Assembly (NCBI GenBank): GCA_910586845.1 | Contig: CAJUJV010000021.1 | Coordinates: forward strand, 24,932-33,032 | Direction of reading: 5' to 3' | From: an uncultured Hungatella sp. | GTDB taxonomy: Bacteria > Bacillota > Clostridia > Lachnospirales > Lachnospiraceae | DNA: 8,101 nucleotides | In this document: positions 6,490-8,101 of the stretch, one piece after another | How the letters are laid out: each line of letters starts with the position of its first letter | How positions within the stretch are numbered: the first letter of the stretch is position 1 | Notes under the pieces: model-generated | Databases searched by the model: none | What the model saw: only the letters and a program-made list of their open reading frames with translations | What the model was told of the DNA's origin: nothing | Translations under genes and position numbers: made by a program

Positions 6490-7764
6490 TTACTTTCCTT
6501 CCAGCTCTTCCTCGATTCTCAGCAGCTGATTGTATTTGGCCACTCTGTCGCTTCTGCAGGGGGCTCCTGTCTTGATCTGCCCTGCGTTGACTGCCACGGC
6601 AATGTCTGCTATGATAGGATCCTCCGTCTCTCCTGACCGATGGGAGATGATGGTCTTATATCCGGCTTTTTTCGCCATGTCGATGGCCTCCAGGCTTTCC
6701 GTCAGGGTGCCGATCTGATTTACCTTTACCAGGATAGCGTTGGCTGCACCGAGCTCGATCCCCCGGGCCAGCCTTCTGGTGTTGGTGACGAAGAGATCGT
6801 CTCCTACCAGCTGCAGCTTATGCCCCAGGGCTTTTGTCAGCAGCTGCCAGCCTTCCCAGTCTTCCTCCCAGAGTCCATCCTCAATAGACAGAACCGGAAA
6901 TCCTTCTGCCAGTCTTCTGTAGTAATCCACCATCTCCTCGGCGCTGCGCTCCACCCGGAGTCCTGTCATCTTGCTCTCTCCCGGAAATACATACATGCCC
7001 GAGGCCTCGTCATACAGCTCGCTGGACGCCGCGTCAATGGCAATGCCCACCTGTTTTCCCGGCTGAAAACCGCTCAGGCTGATGGCATCCACCAGATAAG
7101 ACAGGACTTCCTCCGTGTTCTTAAGATCCGGGGCAAATCCGCCCTCGTCCCCCACTGCCGTGCCGTAGCCGTTGGTCTTTAAAAGCTTCTTTAAGGTCTG
7201 GTAGATCTCGGCGCACATCCGAAGTCCCTCCCCGAAGCTGTCGGCTCCTATGGGCATGATCATAAACTCCTGCAGATCCACCGTGTTGTCCGCATGGACT
7301 CCTCCGTTTAAGATATTCATCATGGGGACGGGCATCCGAAACCCTGCGATGCCTCCCAGATAGCGGTAAAGCGGGATCTCCAGGCTGCAGGCTGCGGCTC
7401 TGGCCACTGCCATGGACACTCCCAGGACAGCGTTGGCTCCCAGCCTGGACTTGTTGTCCGTCCCGTCGGCCTCCCGCAGAAGCCGGTCGATCTTCTGCTG
7501 ATCCAGAGCATTTTCAAAAGCCACGGCCTCCGCCAGAGCCGTGTTCACATGCTCCACGGCTTTTCGGACTCCCTTCCCGTGATACCTGGGGCCTCCGTCT
7601 CTCAGCTCCACGGCCTCGAATTTTCCCGTGGAAGCGCCGGAAGGCACTGCTGCCCTTCCCACTGCGCCTCCGTCAAGAGTCACCTCTACTTCTACTGTGG
7701 GATTCCCTCTGGAATCCAGGATCTCCCGTCCTTTGACCCTGGCAATCTCATATTTTTCCAACAT
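6490..7764 (-). CDS. eno: Enolase (phosphopyruvate hydratase)
   Basis: Enolase interconverts 2-phosphoglycerate and phosphoenolpyruvate in glycolysis and gluconeogenesis, in the cytoplasm. The 424-residue protein is near the usual bacterial length of about 430. Signatures visible are ILDSRGNPTVEVEV (15-28), the mobile loop SGASTGKFE (42-50), H157 in GGVHADN, E166 in LQEF, E207 in GDEGGFAP, metal ligands D244, E295 (SIEDG) and D322 (GDDLFVTN), the catalytic lysine K347 (ILVKVNQIGT), H375-R376-S377 (SHRSGETED) and K398 (IKTGAP). All expected catalytic residues are present, so the enzyme should be active. I chose the ATG at 7764 because AAGGAGG lies 9 nt upstream and MLEKYEI leads into the conserved core; a TTG at 7785 would place the ribosome binding site inside the gene. 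The start lies at the foot of a strong hairpin that also looks like the terminator of the upstream transporter gene. Confidence 0.98.
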   Translation of the reverse strand: MLEKYEIARVKGREILDSRGNPTVEVEVTLDGGAVGRAAVPSGASTGKFEAVELRDGGPRYHGKGVRKAVEHVNTALAEAVAFENALDQQKIDRLLREADGTDNKSRLGANAVLGVSMAVARAAACSLEIPLYRYLGGIAGFRMPVPMMNILNGGVHADNTVDLQEFMIMPIGADSFGEGLRMCAEIYQTLKKLLKTNGYGTAVGDEGGFAPDLKNTEEVLSYLVDAISLSGFQPGKQVGIAIDAASSELYDEASGMYVFPGESKMTGLRVERSAEEMVDYYRRLAEGFPVLSIEDGLWEEDWEGWQLLTKALGHKLQLVGDDLFVTNTRRLARGIELGAANAILVKVNQIGTLTESLEAIDMAKKAGYKTIISHRSGETEDPIIADIAVAVNAGQIKTGAPCRSDRVAKYNQLLRIEEELEGK

Positions 7765-7816
7765 AAAAAATGGCCTCCTTCCCAATCGATACGCAGTATC
7801 AGGATGGCCATTTTTT
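7765..7816 (-). promoter_or_regulatory. Nested hairpin: terminator-like structure containing the eno ribosome binding site
   Basis: On the minus strand a perfect 11-bp inverted repeat, AAAAAATGGCC (7816..7806) and GGCCATTTTTT (7775..7765), encloses 30 nt. After one bulged A, TCCT (7804..7801) pairs with AGGA (7779..7776), and GATAC-TGC-GTATC (7800..7788) forms an inner 5-bp hairpin. A stem with GGCC followed by six U residues is a typical intrinsic terminator, here 6 nt after the transporter stop. The 3' arm contains the eno Shine-Dalgarno AAGGAGG (7780..7774), and the U tract ends against the eno ATG. The arms are symmetric, so it could also terminate in the opposite direction. The structure is seen in the sequence; any regulatory role is inferred. 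Confidence 0.75.
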
Positions 7817-7822
7817 CATATT

Positions 7823-8101
7823 TTATACGCTGATCTCCAAAGTACTCTTCCTGGACATGCGCAGAAAGCACAGAGTCATCACCAGACACAGCCCCTCTGC
7901 CATGAATCCGGCGTACCAGATCAGACTGCCCTGTCCTGTGAGGAATACAAAAGCAACAGACAGGACCGGCAGCACCAGCCCCCGTCCCAGAGAGATGGGG
8001 AACGCCATGGAAACCCGGCAGACGGAAGTAAAAAAGGCACCTGCAACCACATTGATCCCCATGACCAGAAAGGCCCAGGAATAGCTTTGGAGGGCAGCTA
8101 C
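7823..8101 (-). CDS. MATE-family efflux transporter, C-terminal part (5' end outside window)
   Basis: The last 92 codons of a membrane protein enter from the right edge and end at a TAA at 7825..7823. The sequence runs YSWAFLVMGINVVAGAFF, SVCRVSMAFPISLGRGLVLPVL, then hydrophobic segments through GSLIWYAGFMAEGLCLVMTLCFL and a short polar tail. The pattern of about three transmembrane helices with SLGRG between two of them fits the C-terminal half of MATE (multi antimicrobial extrusion) transporters, which expel drugs or metabolites using sodium or proton gradients. Substrate and cation cannot be judged from this part. A terminator-like hairpin follows 6 nt after the stop, so the gene probably ends a transcription unit separate from eno. 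Confidence 0.7.
   Translation of the reverse strand, partial: VAALQSYSWAFLVMGINVVAGAFFTSVCRVSMAFPISLGRGLVLPVLSVAFVFLTGQGSLIWYAGFMAEGLCLVMTLCFLRMSRKSTLEISV

Noticed and set aside
7765..7785. Longer enolase start at TTG (7785)
   Set aside because: The seven extra codons are the ribosome binding site and U tract (AAGGAGG, TTTTTT). The ATG at 7764 has ideal spacing and matches the family start.

Overview
The window looks like a chromosomal segment from a Firmicute of the class Clostridia, most likely a Lachnospiraceae-type gut anaerobe. This is inferred from strong AGGAGG-type ribosome binding sites, mid-range G+C with CGG/AGG arginine and ATC/ATA isoleucine codons, choline-binding-like cell-wall repeats, and a secG-rnr-smpB gene order that also occurs in Bacillus. 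All seven genes lie on the minus strand, so transcription runs from right to left. Both end genes are cut by the window edge.

Right to left, the window opens with the last 92 residues of a MATE-type multidrug/toxic-compound exporter. A 52-nt region between it and enolase forms a strong nested hairpin. That hairpin looks like the MATE terminator, yet it contains the enolase Shine-Dalgarno sequence and its U tract abuts the enolase ATG. Enolase (eno) is complete. A 99-nt gap with a good extended -10 promoter leads to secG, a small subunit of the Sec translocon. A clear intrinsic terminator with a GNRA-type loop follows secG and sits only 36 nt before rnr (RNase R). SmpB, the tmRNA partner protein, follows rnr after 16 nt.

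The left 3.4 kb holds two large polytopic membrane proteins placed head to tail after smpB, with gaps of 15 and 17 nt and no visible terminator. The first (600 aa) resembles DUF6020-type GT-C membrane glycosyltransferase-like proteins. The second, open at the left edge (541 residues visible), carries a signal peptide, four to five aromatic cell-wall-binding repeats of about 20 residues, and then a multi-pass domain resembling the PTPS-related/YfhO-like membrane family. The extracytoplasmic repeats precede the membrane enzyme-like domain in one uninterrupted reading frame. This is the most unusual gene here.

Functionally the window joins core housekeeping (glycolysis and RNA degradosome-linked enolase, protein secretion, RNA decay, ribosome rescue) to a probable cell-surface glycan or polymer pair transcribed behind smpB. 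No tRNA, rRNA, tmRNA, CRISPR array, insertion sequence or phage gene was seen. No gene-free stretch exceeds 100 bases.
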